A stretch of DNA of 64,000 nucleotides from Lichtheimia corymbifera B2541 (taxonomy: Eukaryota; Mucoromycota; Mucoromycetes; Mucorales; Lichtheimiaceae), in the NCBI GenBank assembly GCA_000697475.1, contig JNEU01000834.1, positions 19,041 through 83,040 of the forward strand. The letters are read 5' to 3'. The position numbers and the translations under genes were made by a program. Under the pieces are notes generated by a model that was not told where the DNA came from, did not search any database, and saw nothing but the letters and a program-made list of their open reading frames with translations. Shown here in pieces: positions 1-13,313 of the stretch (the stretch's first letter is position 1; each line of letters begins with the position of its first letter).

Positions 1-251
1 ATGCTTTTGTTGTTTTATTCCATGACATGCCTGATGATTTGGATCAAGTAAACATAGTGGATATAAGGTGGATCCCCAATGCATGCATGCATGCAGATGC
101 AAACACACACAATGAATCGGGAGTTATTATGCAGCCAATGACAATGCTAAACTTTATCACCTGTCATTGTGAAGAATGCGGGAGCATCACGTGTCTTTAC
201 AAGTCGTCGTTCATTTATTATGACAAAGAATTACTACAGCATCTATATGGA

Positions 252-834
252 TTATGAGGGAGGGATGAGTTTCTTGAATTCCTTATAGTCGATTTGGCCA
301 TCATGGTTGGTATCGGCCTCCTCCATCATTTCCTTGAGTTCGTGTTCGTTGAGGTTCTCTCCAAGGCGTGTCATGACTTCCTTCAGTTCTTGGATGCTGA
401 TATATCCATCACCGTTCTTGTCAAATGCCTTGAAGCATTGTTCGAGCTCGTCATCTTCATGGAAACTACAACGCTTGCTTGGAGGATAAGACTGAGATCT
501 TTGTGGAGGTTGCTGTTGTCGCGACTTTTTGTCCTCGCCCAGATGGCGTGTCATGGCATGGACGAACTCTTCGAAATCGACTCGGCCATCCTTGTTGCGA
601 TCGACAGACTGGATGATTTCGCTAATGTCCTTATCGTTGGCACCCACATTGAGACTCTTCAAAATGTCGGCAAACTCGTTGGCAGCAATAGTACCATCGC
701 CATCACGATCATACAAAGAGAATGCTAGTAGTTCACCACTCGTCAACATTTATATACACAATCTCGGGAGCGTTTATCGACATACCTTGCTTGAGTGATT
801 CCCGTTCTTCAGCGTTCAAGTTATTGTTGTTCAT
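252..834 (-). CDS. Calmodulin-like protein with four EF-hands
   Basis: Two exons are proposed: 834-786 and 724-252, with an intron 785-725 (GTATG donor, CTACTAG acceptor). The join restores the calmodulin-type start ESLKQAFSLYDRDGDG. The product is 173 residues with four EF-hand loops (DRDGDGTI, DRNKDGRV, DKNGDGYI, DTNHDGQI), all with acidic ligands at the expected positions, so all four should bind calcium. It differs from true calmodulin (about 149 residues) by an expanded polar linker, rich in Gln, Pro and Ser, between the two EF-hand pairs. It probably acts as a cytosolic calcium sensor; the target is unknown. The four-EF-hand identity is firm, the exact subfamily is not. Confidence 0.88.
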
Positions 835-1826
835 AAGGTGGAAAAGGTCGACAGAAAAAGCCCTGTATTGCGGAGACACTTGTATAATATCACAGCACAT
901 GCTTCTGCATGCACCATTCTTGAGACAAGCTCAGACATTTGTTGCATGAATGATACATTGCCTTGCCAGACAACAACATCAACAACATCCAAACAAGAAC
1001 AAAACGTGGATATCAATATGAGTCGCCGATTGCATACATGAAGATGAGTTTGTCACACATGGATGGGCGTTCTGGCATGAAAGAGGCAGCAACAACAACA
1101 ACAACACAGCAACGGGAATCCAAACAAACTCGGGGCGGTGTTGGAAGGGAAAATGATGTGGTCTCACGCGATGTGCTTTATTGAATAAGGTTTGTTATTC
1201 TTATTATGCGTACACCATTGGATTTATTCGTTTAATGCTTTTTGTATGGTTTGGTAGTGTGGTGCAAGCGGAGATGACAAATGGGCTCTGTGCGATGGAG
1301 GCATATGCGCAATGATGTGATGATCTTCCCACTATACCCAAGTTCTCAGTTTGACGTGTTACATATCCGCGGTTGGCATCTTCACCGAGTTACTTGGCAA
1401 CAACAATAACACCAACAACAGCATTACATTTTGCCGGGAAAGGCGCGCTCTCTCGGTTTCCAAATACGGGAAAGCACATGGTATCCACTGATCTACAAGC
1501 ATCTAAACACCACCGGCATTATTAATTGTCCCAAGCTTGGCTGATATGAGGTCTCAGGTTTCAGATAAACCCTTCATGTTTTCCATCGGCCTTTTTAACG
1601 GCCCGCCAAAATCTCCCATCCGCACCGTCTCCATTGGTTATTTATTGGAAACGCTTGGTCACGATTCGCTCACATCGATTGCGTGCTCTTGCGCCTTACT
1701 TTGCGTGCTCATACGCAACATCATTGTCATTCCACATCCGTGCCTTTTTATTTTTCAAGCTCTTTTCTTTTATTTCTTTTTACTCCTTTTTTGCTTGTGC
1801 ATGCAGTAGCCGACACAACAACGACT
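835..1826. other. Intergenic region, EF-hand gene to SulP gene
   Basis: This is the shared upstream region of two divergently transcribed genes. I see no open frame that resembles a protein and no RNA gene. It holds short CAA-type runs near 1090-1110 and 1400-1415 and a T/C-rich tract at about 1740-1800 just before the SulP start, which is typical of promoters in this window. Confidence 0.5.
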
Positions 1827-4502
1827 ATGCATCGTTCACCTATAGTCGTCGACTACGAGCCAATCTCATATGTCAAACTCACAAAGCGTTTCGGTCGCAA
1901 ACTTCCCAGCTACATAAAGAGTTATCTCTGCAGCTTCTTTCCTATCGTCACATGGATCCACAGATATAACCTCACTTGGCTACTGTCTGATATCATTGCC
2001 GGCGTCACCGTCGGTATTGTTGTCGTTCCACAAGGCATGGGTTACGCCAAGATTGCAGAATTACCTCCTGTAAGTCGTGTTTCATCTATCAGCCATGCAA
2101 TGATCACAATAGCTAAAACAACATCCTATGTAAAAGGAATATGGTCTCTATTCATCATTTGTCGGTCTCGCTATCTACTGCTTCTTTGGCACGTCAAAGG
2201 ATATCAGCATCGGTCCCACAGCTGTCATGTCACTCCTCGTTGGACAAACCGTGATGCGTGTAGCTACACCTGATTCAGGCTATACCGGTCCACAAGTAGC
2301 AGTCGCTATGGCTTTATTCGGTGGCATCATTGCAATAGCTATCGGTATGGTGCGTCTCGGTATTCTCGTTGACTTTATTCCTGGTAATTATTCTACATCG
2401 AAATCTCATTTGAGTCACATGGATCATCTAAATCTGATCTTTTTTTTTTCCCTCCTCCTCCCACTAGAACCTGCTATTGCTGGATTTATGTCTGGTTCTG
2501 CCATCACTATTGCCATTGGCCAATACCCCAAGCTGTAAGCTATCACCCCTCTTCTATTCAATAGCCCATGTGCCAAATACTGATTAGCCTCATTCTATCA
2601 CATCACAGCTTCGGTATGACGGGCGTAGATACCCATGACGCAGCCTATTTGGTATTTGGCAATTTCTTCAAGCATCTACCTAACACGCATTTGGATGTCG
2701 CCTTTGGATTGATCGGCTTGTTCTTTTTGTATCTCGTTCGATGGGGCACCGGTCGATTGTCACAACGATACCCACGATACGAGAAAGTTTGGTTCTTTGC
2801 CAACATCATGCGTAATGGTGTATTGGTCATCTTTGGCACATTGATTGCCTTTTTGATTTCCATTGGCAAGAGCCAAAGTCCTATCAGTGTCCTTGAAGAT
2901 GTGCCTGCTGGCTTTACTGCTATGGCTGTTCCCAAAGTGGATGTCGATTTGTTGTCACAGATTGCAAGCACGCTACCATCGGTTGTCATTATCCTTATTC
3001 TTGAACACGTGGCGATTGCAAAATCATTTGGGCGCAAGAACAACTACAAAATCAATGCTGATCAGGAGATCATCGCTATCGGTGTAGCCAATGTGATTGG
3101 CTGCTTTTTCGGTAAGGCTTATCTATTTTATGCAACAGCTGTCAGAATTTGCTCACATGATGAATATACGAATGCAGGTGCTTACCCTAACACTGGTTCT
3201 TTCTCACGCACGGCCATCAAGGCACGCAGTGGTGTACGCACACCCCTTGCAGGTGTATTTTCTGCAATTGTCGTGCTGTTATGCTTATACGCCTTGACAC
3301 CAGCTTTTTATTACATCCCGGATGCAATCTTATCTGCTGTGATCATCCATGCAGTGTCTGATCTTGTTTCCGGTCCCAAGTTTGTTCAACATCTCTGGCA
3401 TATCAACCCGCTCGAATTGTTTACTTTCCTCGCAGCCATCATTGTCACCTTTTTCACATCAGTCGAATACGGCATTTACGTATCAGTTGGATTGTCGATC
3501 TTTATCATGTTGATTCGTATTGCGCGTCCACGATATGCAGTATTGGGTCGTGTTGCCATCCAGCCATTGAACCAAAAAGAAAGCGATGAAGAAACATACG
3601 TCTATGTACGCGAGAATCATCCAACATTGCATGATGTGGTTGAGCCACCACCACCTGGCGTGCTTATCTTTCGATTCGACGAGTCATTGACATATCCCAA
3701 CTCGAGCTTTATTTCCGACAAGATCATGCATTATGTTCAAGATCACTTTACATCTGGTGCACCACCCCCAACAACTAAGGGTGAACGTGCATGGAACGAT
3801 CCAAGCCCCCTTGTCAAGAAAGAGGAAGTTGAAAATGTGATGGCTGAACGAGAAGCATCAGGTCGTCGCTTACGTGCTATCGTACTCGATTTCTCAGCTG
3901 TCAATCACCTCGATTCAACAGGTGTACAAACATTGCTCGATCTACGTCTTGCCATCAACCGCTATTGTGGCTCTGAAATTGAATGGCACTTTGCCAGTAT
4001 TGCCACCCCCTTCATTCGCAACTCGCTTATCATTGCCGGCTTTGGTAAACAAAATGGTCGCGAATCACATCCCTTTGAGCTCGTGCCAATTGTTCCTTCA
4101 CACAGCAAAGATCACAACACCCAACACGTTGATGACGATGCCACTGATACTTCTTCCATCGCCACCAACGAAGTCGTATCCACAAGCAACAGCAAGAACA
4201 CAACACAAAACATTGAAAAGCAATCCATGTATTATTCCATCAAACAAGTATCGCTCGATTCAATCTCTATGCGATCGACACCTACTGCATCTGGCCAAGA
4301 TTTGGGCGATGAAGAAGCATCTATTGCATCATCCAACAACATGGAAAAACCCACAAGTGGGGTCATCAACATTAGCAAAAACGGTGACGTGTCCTACTAT
4401 CCCCTGCTACAACGTGGTGTGCCTTTGGATCGATATCCTTTCTTCCACTGGGATCTTGAAGATGCTGTGCGTGCAGCCACCTATGCCAGCCTCAAGGAGT
4501 AG
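1827..4502 (+). CDS. SulP family anion (sulfate-type) transporter with STAS domain
   Basis: Five exons are proposed: 1827-2069, 2137-2383, 2468-2534, 2609-3111 and 3178-4502, giving 794 residues with all phases consistent. The first join creates LPPEYGLYSSF and the second IPEPAIAGFMSGSAIT, both hallmarks of SulP carriers. About 10-12 hydrophobic segments fill residues 60-500. A C-terminal STAS domain follows (GVLIFRFDESLTYPNS and later IVLDFSAVNHLDSTGVQTL), split by a charged linker, and then a Ser/Thr/Asn-rich tail. The protein should sit in the plasma or vacuolar membrane and move sulfate or a related anion; the substrate cannot be read from sequence. The ATG at 1827 is preferred to one at 1683 because the intervening translation is low-complexity and pyrimidine-encoded. 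Intron 4 (66 nt) is free of stops and in frame, so naive translation would read through it. Confidence 0.93.
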
Positions 4503-5374
4503 ACAACGTCATTTCCATTACCACCCACAACAAACACCATTCTTCAATACGACCCCATATATACACGCTTCACATTCACTCATCCCATCCTATTCCATCA
4601 TCATTGTATACTTTGATTTCGTGTTCACCTATCCACTCTTTGTACCATAGTCTCACCACCCGTGTTATTTAATCCCCATCAGTATACCTCTCTGTATAAA
4701 CAAAAAGTTCCTTTCTTAACGACACAATTGGGTTCTACGTTGTTCCGCATAGTACATTATCATCGACATAGTTGCTGCTGTAGCAGGATTCAAATGTTTA
4801 CCGACCAGATCACCGCTTGCTTTTTAATGGTTGGTGCATGAAAGAGGTGAGGTCCAATCAAAAATGGTTTCGACCATCCCGTCCCATCATGCCGAGAGCA
4901 CTGAACAACATGTACAAATAAAGAACCCCATGACGACGATGTTCATTGTTCTCTCTCCCCCCAACTTTCCCCCACCAAGCATAAAAAACTTGTTGAATTC
5001 TGTCAAAGGGACGATGGTCATCCTAAAAAAGAACAGAGATCGCCCTCCCCTTTCTTATACTATAATTCATCTCCTCACCATCCCACCCCCCGAATCCATC
5101 ATCAGCATATCCACTCACACGCAACATTATCCTTTTCCCCCCGCCAATATCCCAACATGTTATATATATATTTTCTCTCTTTCTTTCTCTTCATAAGCAG
5201 AATGGATTAAGCCTTCTTCCCTCACTTGAATCATTATCACTCTCTTTTCGTTCTCTTCACTGCAATCGTTTAGCCCTTGTATCGGTCCCTTTCCTGTCAC
5301 TCTTATTATATACCAAGCACCCATATACCATTTTCATTCACTTGAACACGTTGAATATACCCACTCATATCAAA
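4503..5374. other. Intergenic region, SulP to aquaporin
   Basis: This 0.87 kb holds the SulP 3' end and the aquaporin promoter. I see no convincing gene. It is rich in C/T tracts (about 4960-5110 and 5160-5260), which fits the pyrimidine-rich leaders seen at other starts in the window. Confidence 0.5.
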
Positions 5375-6791
5375 ATGTCGAGCAAAACCACACTTGTCCA
5401 ACCACCGCCTCCCTTATCACCTACTATGACTGTATCTACAACACCACCACCACCAACACAAAATTGTCAAGAGTATCAGCAAAAGGAAAAAGATAAATAC
5501 ACTGTCATTGATCTTGAAAAGAACGACACCCTGAATCGAGAAGAAATCGTGATTCACTATCCTGACTATGACGAGGAAGCTACAATACAAGCCCATCAAC
5601 ATGATCCTTATCGAACAACAGCAACGTCGTCAACCAAAACAGGTAACGGATGCTTTTGCATTCTCACCCGGCTTCGACGTTTCCGACGCAAGGTGAGATA
5701 CACATACATTGCATTTGGATTTCCTGGTTGGGGGGTTTTCAAAAAATGAAGACCGAAGCATCATAAAGCAATTCAGCAGCAACTGACATGCCAGTTAATA
5801 ATAGCATCGAGAGCTGTTGGCAGAGTTCATGGGTACATTGATCCTCGTGTTGTTGGTGAACGGAGTCTCAGCCGAGCAAATTCTGGATGTTGCCAATAAA
5901 TCATGGTTCACAGGTGCTTGTGGAAATGGTAACGTATATACATACACATATATCATCATAAGGGTCAAAGTGACTTATATGCATTGAATGGTATAGGTAT
6001 GGCAGTATTATTTGCTATCAGTGTTTGTGGCCACATTTCAGTAAGTAGTCATCCTATTCAACCCTCCCCCATCTGCGTGTGCTCCCTACTAGTGTCTTTC
6101 TCGGTCTTGGCCATCATGGTGCTTCACTTCCCCCCCTAGCCCCTTGATATGTTGTGTGCCTGATTTTAGAAAAGAAAGCTCGACACTAACGCGCTTATCA
6201 TTATAGGGTGCGCACTTGAATCCAGCTATCACCTTGATCTTTTGGATTTTTGGAGCCTTTCCAAGACGTAAAGTTCCGGTCTATATGGCAGTACAAATGG
6301 TGGGTGCCTTTACTGGTTCAGCAATCCTGTTCAGCATCATTCAGCCTGCCATCAATCAATATGACGGTGGAACGCGTGTAGTACTTGGTGAGCATGCAAC
6401 AGCCTCAATCTTCGCAACCTATCCACCTGTGTACGTTGGCATCCCAACATCGATCGCTTCTGAAGTCGTTGGCACAGCATTGCTAGCATTGCTCGTTTTA
6501 ACCACCAGTCATCCTACCAATCAGCCATTTACATCCATGCAAGGCTGCATTATTGCTATGGGTGTTACATCCATCATCACATCCATTGGCTATACTTCAG
6601 GATTCTCGCTCAATCCAGCACGTGATATTGGTCCTCGTGTCTTTACAGCCGTTGCTGGATGGGGTATGGAAGTGTTTACGGCCTTGGATTATTACGCTCT
6701 CGTACCCATGTTGGCACCTTTCCTTGGCGCTATCATTGGTGGCATTGTTTACTCCATTTTTATTGACCACACCCACGACGACGATTTATAA
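5375..6791 (+). CDS. Aquaglyceroporin (MIP family channel)
   Basis: Four exons are proposed: 5375-5692, 5805-5928, 5997-6040 and 6207-6791, giving 356 residues. The first 100 residues are a Pro- and charge-rich cytoplasmic tail; the channel begins at HRELLAEFMGTLILV. Both pore loops are present: SGAHLNPAIT, created by the last splice join, and SGFSLNPARDIGPR. The Asp after the second NPAR is the usual mark of glycerol-conducting members. The protein should form a tetrameric membrane channel for glycerol, water or other small neutral solutes, possibly in osmotic balance. An ATG at 5342 is also in frame, but 5375 has the better adenine-rich context. Confidence 0.92.
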
Positions 6792-8596
6792 CAGCATCAT
6801 CATCTTTTGGACATATACTCATAAACCATCCTCCTCCTATCTCAATCACATTGCTTTTCCTCAATGATGCTGCAGCAATCATAACCATACTACACACCCA
6901 AAATTAGCATTGTCCGTGTAAATATATATAAGCAACAATAGCTAAAATGAAACCTAAACATGCTTGCTTCAATGTGCAACTGTAAATATTGCATGTATAA
7001 AGTAAACCAGTTGTTGCAGGAGATAAGGATTTGTTTTCTCCCATTTAGATGATGGTGGCTATTGCTTGACCAGCCGATGGGGCCTGTGTATATGATTTTC
7101 TCCTTTCTTCAAATGCTACAACTAGTCAACGTTCCAGACCCGTTTGATACAAATATCGCATATAGTGATCTACAAGCTATCGCTTCATAATGACACATTC
7201 TTGATGTACATTTCTCCATAAACTTTATCTGAAGCTAGAGCAACGGATTTGGTAACCTTATATTGGATGGTGTAAAGGTGATGTGTACGTGGTGGTGTAC
7301 ATGTAGGTGCATGCACAATGATATGTATTCGAGATCCCCCAAATGTATCGACCATCGTCGGTGAGCATCCGATCAATCAGCATGCAATGTAATGTATCTG
7401 TGTGCCTGGTAAAGGGATCGGCAAGGAATCACTGCTGTCCAATCCAGAATTAGACAAATCACACCAACCATGCATATACACCAAGACTAGAACGCGCCAA
7501 ACGCCTATCACACAGCGCATGTGGCCCTTATCTCGCTTCATTTTATATACACGATAACGATCCAAGTATTATAAAAGCAGAATCAATCGGGACCATGAAA
7601 CGAAAAAAAGAAAAGCATCATTATCGGGTCTAGATTAGAGGAAAGAAAGGCATTGTCGGTAGCCATTCAGCACTCCCTACATTCATTTTCTGAAGATGAA
7701 AAAAAAACGATCGGCTTAACATTGCATGTATCAACAACACCAATCTATTTGCATCCATTCAGCTCCTTCGACCCCCAAAGATGAGTCATTTTTTGTATGT
7801 ATGTATTTCCCTCATTCAAACACAAAAACCATTTCCTTTCAATGAATGGCTTCATGCATCATGTTGACGACCCTATCGGATTCTCTTGATAACACATTCT
7901 CATACGCAAACCATCATCTGCCAACAACTGCTACATGTAATTCACATGTTTCGGTTCTTCCCGAGCAAGAGCCATTTCCCCTTTACTATTCATGCAACCC
8001 AGGATCAACCTCAATTTTAAAGACGCAATGATGGTAAAAAAGAACCTCAGCAGCAACCAGCCGCGTAATATACGTTATTTCCCACTCACTCCATGATTAT
8101 GTTTGGTTTCATTCAGCAATTATCACTAGCAGCTTTGCGCATTTCTCAATACATGTAGATTTGTGGGATGTCTGAAGAATTGTTGGTGATAATGAGAAGC
8201 CACGTCTTTACTATAGTAAGGTAGACCCACAGGATATGTAAATGGCGCTTCATATGAGCAACGTTGCAGTTGCCATGGACAATGACAATAATAGCATCAT
8301 CAGAAGTTCCACCCGGATTATCAAAAGCTGTCAGCCGGTAATGTTGTCATATAACGTCAGGGTCTAGCATCGCTATATGCATAATGAATCATCCACCAAT
8401 TACTTTTCTCTTAACTACATTTCATTCTACATGCACCTCACGCATTATCAAATATCAGTGTCTATTATGGTGAATATGAAAAAGGAGAACACAATAAAAA
8501 TGCAGACAAGGTGAAGAGTGAAGGAGACTGAATGTAAATGAGTGAAGGAGGGTGCTATGTATGGAAGGGGAAGAGATGTGTTGTGTGTATGAAGAT
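6792..8596. other. Intergenic region, aquaporin and GDPase 3' ends
   Basis: This 1.8 kb lies between two convergent genes. Short open frames on the minus strand (7185-7376, 7377-7565) resemble nothing and lack coding character. I see no tRNA, repeat family or conserved motif. Confidence 0.45.
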
Positions 8597-10239
8597 CTAT
8601 GCAACTTGACAGAGTTGGGCTTCATCCATCATTGCAATCGAAGCACCCAAACACCAGCCTGTTTCAGCGCCTTGGATCTTTTTGGCGGTTCTTACAAGGC
8701 GTTCTGGAGGAATATCGTAGCCAATACGTAACAAGCCATGGATATAAGTAAGTTCGAGACAATAATCAGTGTCGTCCTTGAGAGCTTCAAGTGAACCAGG
8801 GAAGTGTTGGAAATATTGGGTTTCGCCACTGCATACGCGCTGTGCAAGTTCACCAAGTTCCTCGACTGAGAATTCGGATGGCATTCCCAACGGCTGTGTC
8901 ATGTCATAGAAGAATGAAAACACATACAACTCACGGCCAGTAAAGGTGTCGCTGATAGGAGGTTGATACATGCCATCAAATGCACAAGGTGCAACGACAC
9001 AGCTCGCGTCCTTGTTAAAGATGCGTTCCACAATACCGCGGCATTCAGCATGACCTGCGCCTGTACCAACGAGTGTTGTCTTGTTGCCGTCCGCGTCCTC
9101 CCATGTTTCAGTATGGCCATCCGGAAGACAAGGATGATAGACACGTCCTGCACGCTTGGCTTCATCCTTCCATAATTCCACCATCTCAGCCTTGATTCGT
9201 TTACGTGCTTCGTTCAATCCATAACCAAGATACGAGTGCTGATACAAGGTGTACTGATCCTCGCCATAAGTAAGTGCATACTTGTGCTCTCCCTCAGCCA
9301 TTTGATCATTTTGTCCAAACGTTGGTTCAAACACAATCTGCGTCGATGCGCCACCCAAGTCAAAAACAGCTGCTGATTTGCCACGTTGATCCTTTTTGAG
9401 CTTGCCGAGTAAATAATTGACAGTGATCCATGCATAGACACCTGCAATAAATCACTTAATTTACATCTCACATGGCATGATTTGTGTTAAATACATACCT
9501 TCATCTTTGCCATCCATGATTTCAACACCTCGATCACCACCAGCGATAGGGAAAGGATATTGGCTTTCGAGACGTGCACGTACAGCTTCCAAGATGGCTT
9601 TACTCTTGTCTTCACCTAGCAACCGAAGACCTGCTGTTGCTTTAAGCATGATGGGCGTACAGTGATGTAAATCCGTGGGCACATTATCAAGAGCCACCTT
9701 CATCAATTCATCCAAAGAGCGTGCTGCAGCGTCGGGATCATTCTCGTACGATGAAAGACCAGGCTTGATAGGATAGAAGACTTCATCTTCAAGTTCAGGT
9801 TCCTCTCGACAATAGTTGAAACGATATACATGGATACGTGATCCAGAAGAACCAGCATCAATCATCAAGGCGTATTGGATAGCTGGTCGTCCTGGATGTG
9901 GGGTGGTGCAATGTTCAGAAGACGTTGATCCATCGGTGGCTGTTGACGGGTTCTGTTCTTCCAATGCTGTTTCCTTTTCCTGAGGTGGTTGCTGTTGATC
10001 GACTGTGGGAGTGGTTGCTGGGGTTGCTACATATACAAAGGGACCAATGTTAGACACAAAGAAAGCCCATAAAGATACTACACTATCCTACCTGGATTTT
10101 CAGTATTATTGCTGATAGAGTTGGTGATATGCTGGTATCGATCGGTTGGTACGAGAGCATACAACAAGAGCAAAATGGCCGTTGCACCAATGGCACACTT
10201 GATGAGAAGCGACTTGCGAGACTTTGTATTGTTCATCAT
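8597..10239 (-). CDS. GDA1: Golgi guanosine diphosphatase (GDA1/CD39 family)
   Basis: Three exons are proposed: 10239-10092, 10026-9499 and 9441-8597, giving 506 residues, close to yeast Gda1 (518). A short basic N-terminus (KSRKSLLIK) is followed by one hydrophobic signal-anchor at residues 15-31, so this is a type II membrane protein with a lumenal catalytic domain. All apyrase conserved regions are visible: DAGSSGSRIHVYRF, LKATAGLRLL, VYAWITVNYLLG (rebuilt by the last splice) and FDLGGASTQIVFEP. The enzyme hydrolyses GDP to GMP in the Golgi lumen, supplying GMP for antiport with GDP-sugars during glycosylation. A stem of about 50 Pro/Gln/Thr-rich residues separates anchor and domain. GDPase rather than general apyrase is inferred from topology and length. 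Confidence 0.92.
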
Positions 10240-11443
10240 TTTGGTGAGCCAACTCCTTTGCCGGTCCAGTTTGATGGAAATGGAGCTTTGGCGTGAGTGA
10301 TGAGAGAATGAAGAGGAGGAAGTGGGAGGAGGAGGAGCGAGGGTATGCAACGGTAACTGATCAATGTTGGACACGATGGTTGCAAGTGGAAGAGGGAGGG
10401 AATAAGAGAGAGAAAGAACGGATGCCTCAGCAAGAAATAGCAAGGAACGATGTCCCTCACTTTGACTTGAAATAGCACAAAGTCCAAGCCCGACATGGCA
10501 AGTATGATTGGATATGTCGCTTTGCTAGTGAGGCCCTTAATGCACAGACCTTATTGGACATACCAGGTTGATGAATATGGCGAGATAGATTGGGACATTG
10601 GTTGATTCAAGGTCAAACTGCATTCACCCAAATCATGTCGGGTTTTGCATAAAGAATCCAAGAAGCTCCTCCTCCTCTTTGTCGTGGGCGGCTTTGACGA
10701 AATAGCCAGCACCCAGTTGATGCTAAAAACAAACACAGGTTGACATTCTTGGTTATGCTTTCTTTTCCTTTTTGCCATCACTTGACTTCCTGATGAAATA
10801 CCCATGTCCTGTTGATTCCTCTTTAGCCATCAGTGTAACAAATCAAGAGGTTGTTTATGCAACTGGGATCAGAACCACCTTTTTCGATGATTGCACCTTC
10901 TAAGCCTTTCAGACAAACGACCAAAATGGGATAAGAAGGAAATGATAAAATTTCTACAATCAAGCTATCCTATTATAAAGATCCAGCATACATAATCCAA
11001 ATAAAGAGGAATCAAGCGTTTTTGCTATAATATGGATAGTGCCATAGTGTGGCTGAAACCTTTTCTCAAGATGGGATCGACTTTTTTTGTGCGACATACT
11101 CAGCTCCTGCTCCTCTCAAGAAGGCTGAGCGGGGAATTAGATCAGTTTTCTTAGGCTTCTACCATCATAAATCATCCTCCAGTCAAATCAGCTGAAATAT
11201 TCCCGTGCACTTGAGATGCATATCCCTAATGCACGACGGCGTTGATGGTAAGCAATGTTTACAGAAAATGTGTCGTCAGGGTCGATGGCGTTAGTGCATG
11301 ACATCGGCCCACGAGCTACAAACAACTGGATAGCAAAGAAAGCAAGCAATGCATTAAATTGCGTTTTGTGTATTTTTACTCTATTAGGTGTTCAACGCGC
11401 TAAAAATAAAGAAAAACTTTGTTCATCCTGGTTACACACCATG
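10240..11443. other. Intergenic region, GDPase promoter side
   Basis: This is the upstream region of the GDPase and the 3' side of the glycosyltransferase. Small open frames such as 10551-10805 (minus) and 11255-11656 (plus) look like chance; the second overlaps the last glycosyltransferase exon antisense. Nothing else is recognisable. Confidence 0.45.
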
Positions 11444-12982
11444 TCACCATTGCTTGTCATTGTGCACCCCTCCTTGCTGATGCTGGTATCCTTGTTGTTG
11501 ATGAGCTGGATCGTATGGTTGTTGTTGATGCTGTTGCATTTCAGCCATTTCAATCTTGACTTCAGGATGATGATGATCATCTTCTGGTGGATCTTCCTTG
11601 ATATTAGCAGCCAATTCGGTGCCTACACCAGCACGCGTACCCCAGCCAACCTATGAGAGTATATACACATTAGTCCTCATGTACAAGAAAACAAATATGC
11701 ATCATGCTTATCACCCCCGCCTCTGATCACATGTATATCTTCTTCCTCCTGTACTCACCTCGTGCAGTGTAAATAAGGCGTAGATTTTCATGATGGCAAA
11801 GTAATAGTTGAAAATGAGCCATGCTGGAATCACCCAAACATCCTGTGGCCGACGTAAAAAGTGTGGTAGCAGCTTGACAAATCGAGTAAGCAAAAGCCAA
11901 CAGATGTATGACACGGCGATATTCCATCCTGGCAAGGGATTCATTTCTTGAGGGATGAAGACTGTTTGCTTGACAGCAAAAATGGTGACCAACACCGGGC
12001 CAACGAGAAGCGTGAAGGGATTAAAGATCTTGTCCACCATGGTAAAGGCAACATAGGGATGGCGTGTCCAAATGTATCTCTCCATAAACAGGGAGCGAAA
12101 ATCGGATCGCCACGTGTTACGGGTCCATCGCAGTACTTGCTTGAGGAATCGCCAGTTGTTTTTAAATGTTGAATCAAGCTCGGCTTCATTGCAGATTTGT
12201 GCATACGTGTTCCATCCATGAGATACCATCCATCTCGTAAGGAACTTATCATCACCCGAGTTCAATGGATATTTGCCGACCCACAAATCATTGGTGAAGC
12301 AATATTGGAATGCGGGATCCTTGAGGATAAGTGTACGATAAGCAGCTGTGCGACCGGACAAGCAGCAAATACCACCATCGATATGCGTTGATGCAGCAAT
12401 TTCAATGTTACGACTGGTTAATCGAAAACCTGCCAAGATTTCCCACATCGTTTGGCGTCCATTAGGATTGACGGCATGCACCTTTTGGCTTGTACCCACA
12501 CCGCCCATCTTCATATCTTCAAAGCATGCAAGGATATAATCGAGCATTGTTGGCTTCCAGATCGCATCGTCATCAGCAAATACAAGAATTTCAGTCGTGG
12601 TTGCATTCACACCGGCAACCATTTGAAGTCGTTTGTTGGCTCTGGGTACGGTGAGTACACGAATTTTGGATGGGTCGACCTCGTTGGCGAGTTCCTGAAG
12701 TGGTCCCAGCATTTTTGTCTCTGTGATAATAACGATCTCTTTTGGTTTACAGGCTAGCCAGCTTCGTGCTGCAATCTTGAACTCTTCACCGGCGTCAATA
12801 GTTGGTACAATGATAGTGACATCTTGTTCTGCATTGTATGTTGGATTTGCTCGTGGTCGTCGTGGGCTGTATGTAAGCCATGCAATGATACGGATGAGAT
12901 ACCAAAGATAACGGTATGCACCAATCACACCCAGTGGCAAAAAGAAGGGCAACAACCCCAGATCATTGGTTAAATAAAGCAT
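11444..12982 (-). CDS. Processive-type GT2 glycosyltransferase (Cps1/hyaluronan-synthase-like)
   Basis: Two exons are proposed: 12982-11759 and 11650-11444 (GTGAGT donor, CATAG acceptor), giving 476 residues. The join continues FTLHEV into GWGTRAGVGTELAAN. An N-terminal membrane segment (residues 8-38) precedes a GT-A domain with VTIIVPTIDAGEEF, FADDDAIWK (metal-binding DDD), NSGDDKFLTRW and QVLRWTRNTWR, the order seen in chitin and hyaluronan synthase-like enzymes. Three or four C-terminal membrane helices follow, then a cytosolic tail rich in His, Gln and acidic residues. It resembles the single-domain GT2 family conserved in fungi that includes Cryptococcus Cps1. It probably makes a surface polysaccharide at the plasma membrane; the product is not predictable. 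Confidence 0.88.
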
Positions 12983-13313
12983 CTGGTGCTGCTGCTGCTG
13001 TGTATATGTAGAAAGAAAGGAAAAAGGAAAATGGAAGGAGTGGATGCGTTGAGCTCAAAGATAAAGGGCAAAAATATATGGCTCGATGGGGGGGATAAGT
13101 ATGACTGGTAACAGATGAAAAAAGTGTAAAGCAAGCAAGGGGAAAAAGAAAAAGAAAAGGGAAAAATGAGATCTCTGCAACTGAAAACAGTACAAAGTTG
13201 AGTCGATTCTTTATTTAGGACCGAGGGAACACAAAGTGTTGCTAGCCAGGGAAAGTCTAATAATTATTGTCATACACGGTAGGAATAACTCGTCGCCCCG
13301 ATATTTATATATC
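12983..13313. other. Intergenic region upstream of the GT2 gene
   Basis: This stretch of 331 bases holds the putative GT2 promoter, with an A/G-rich (minus-strand C/T-rich) run at about 13140-13175, and the 3' end of the next gene. No other feature is seen. Confidence 0.45.

Noticed and set aside
3874..4650. Long open frame of 258 codons within the SulP gene
   Set aside because: It is a second-frame shadow of the STAS-domain exon.
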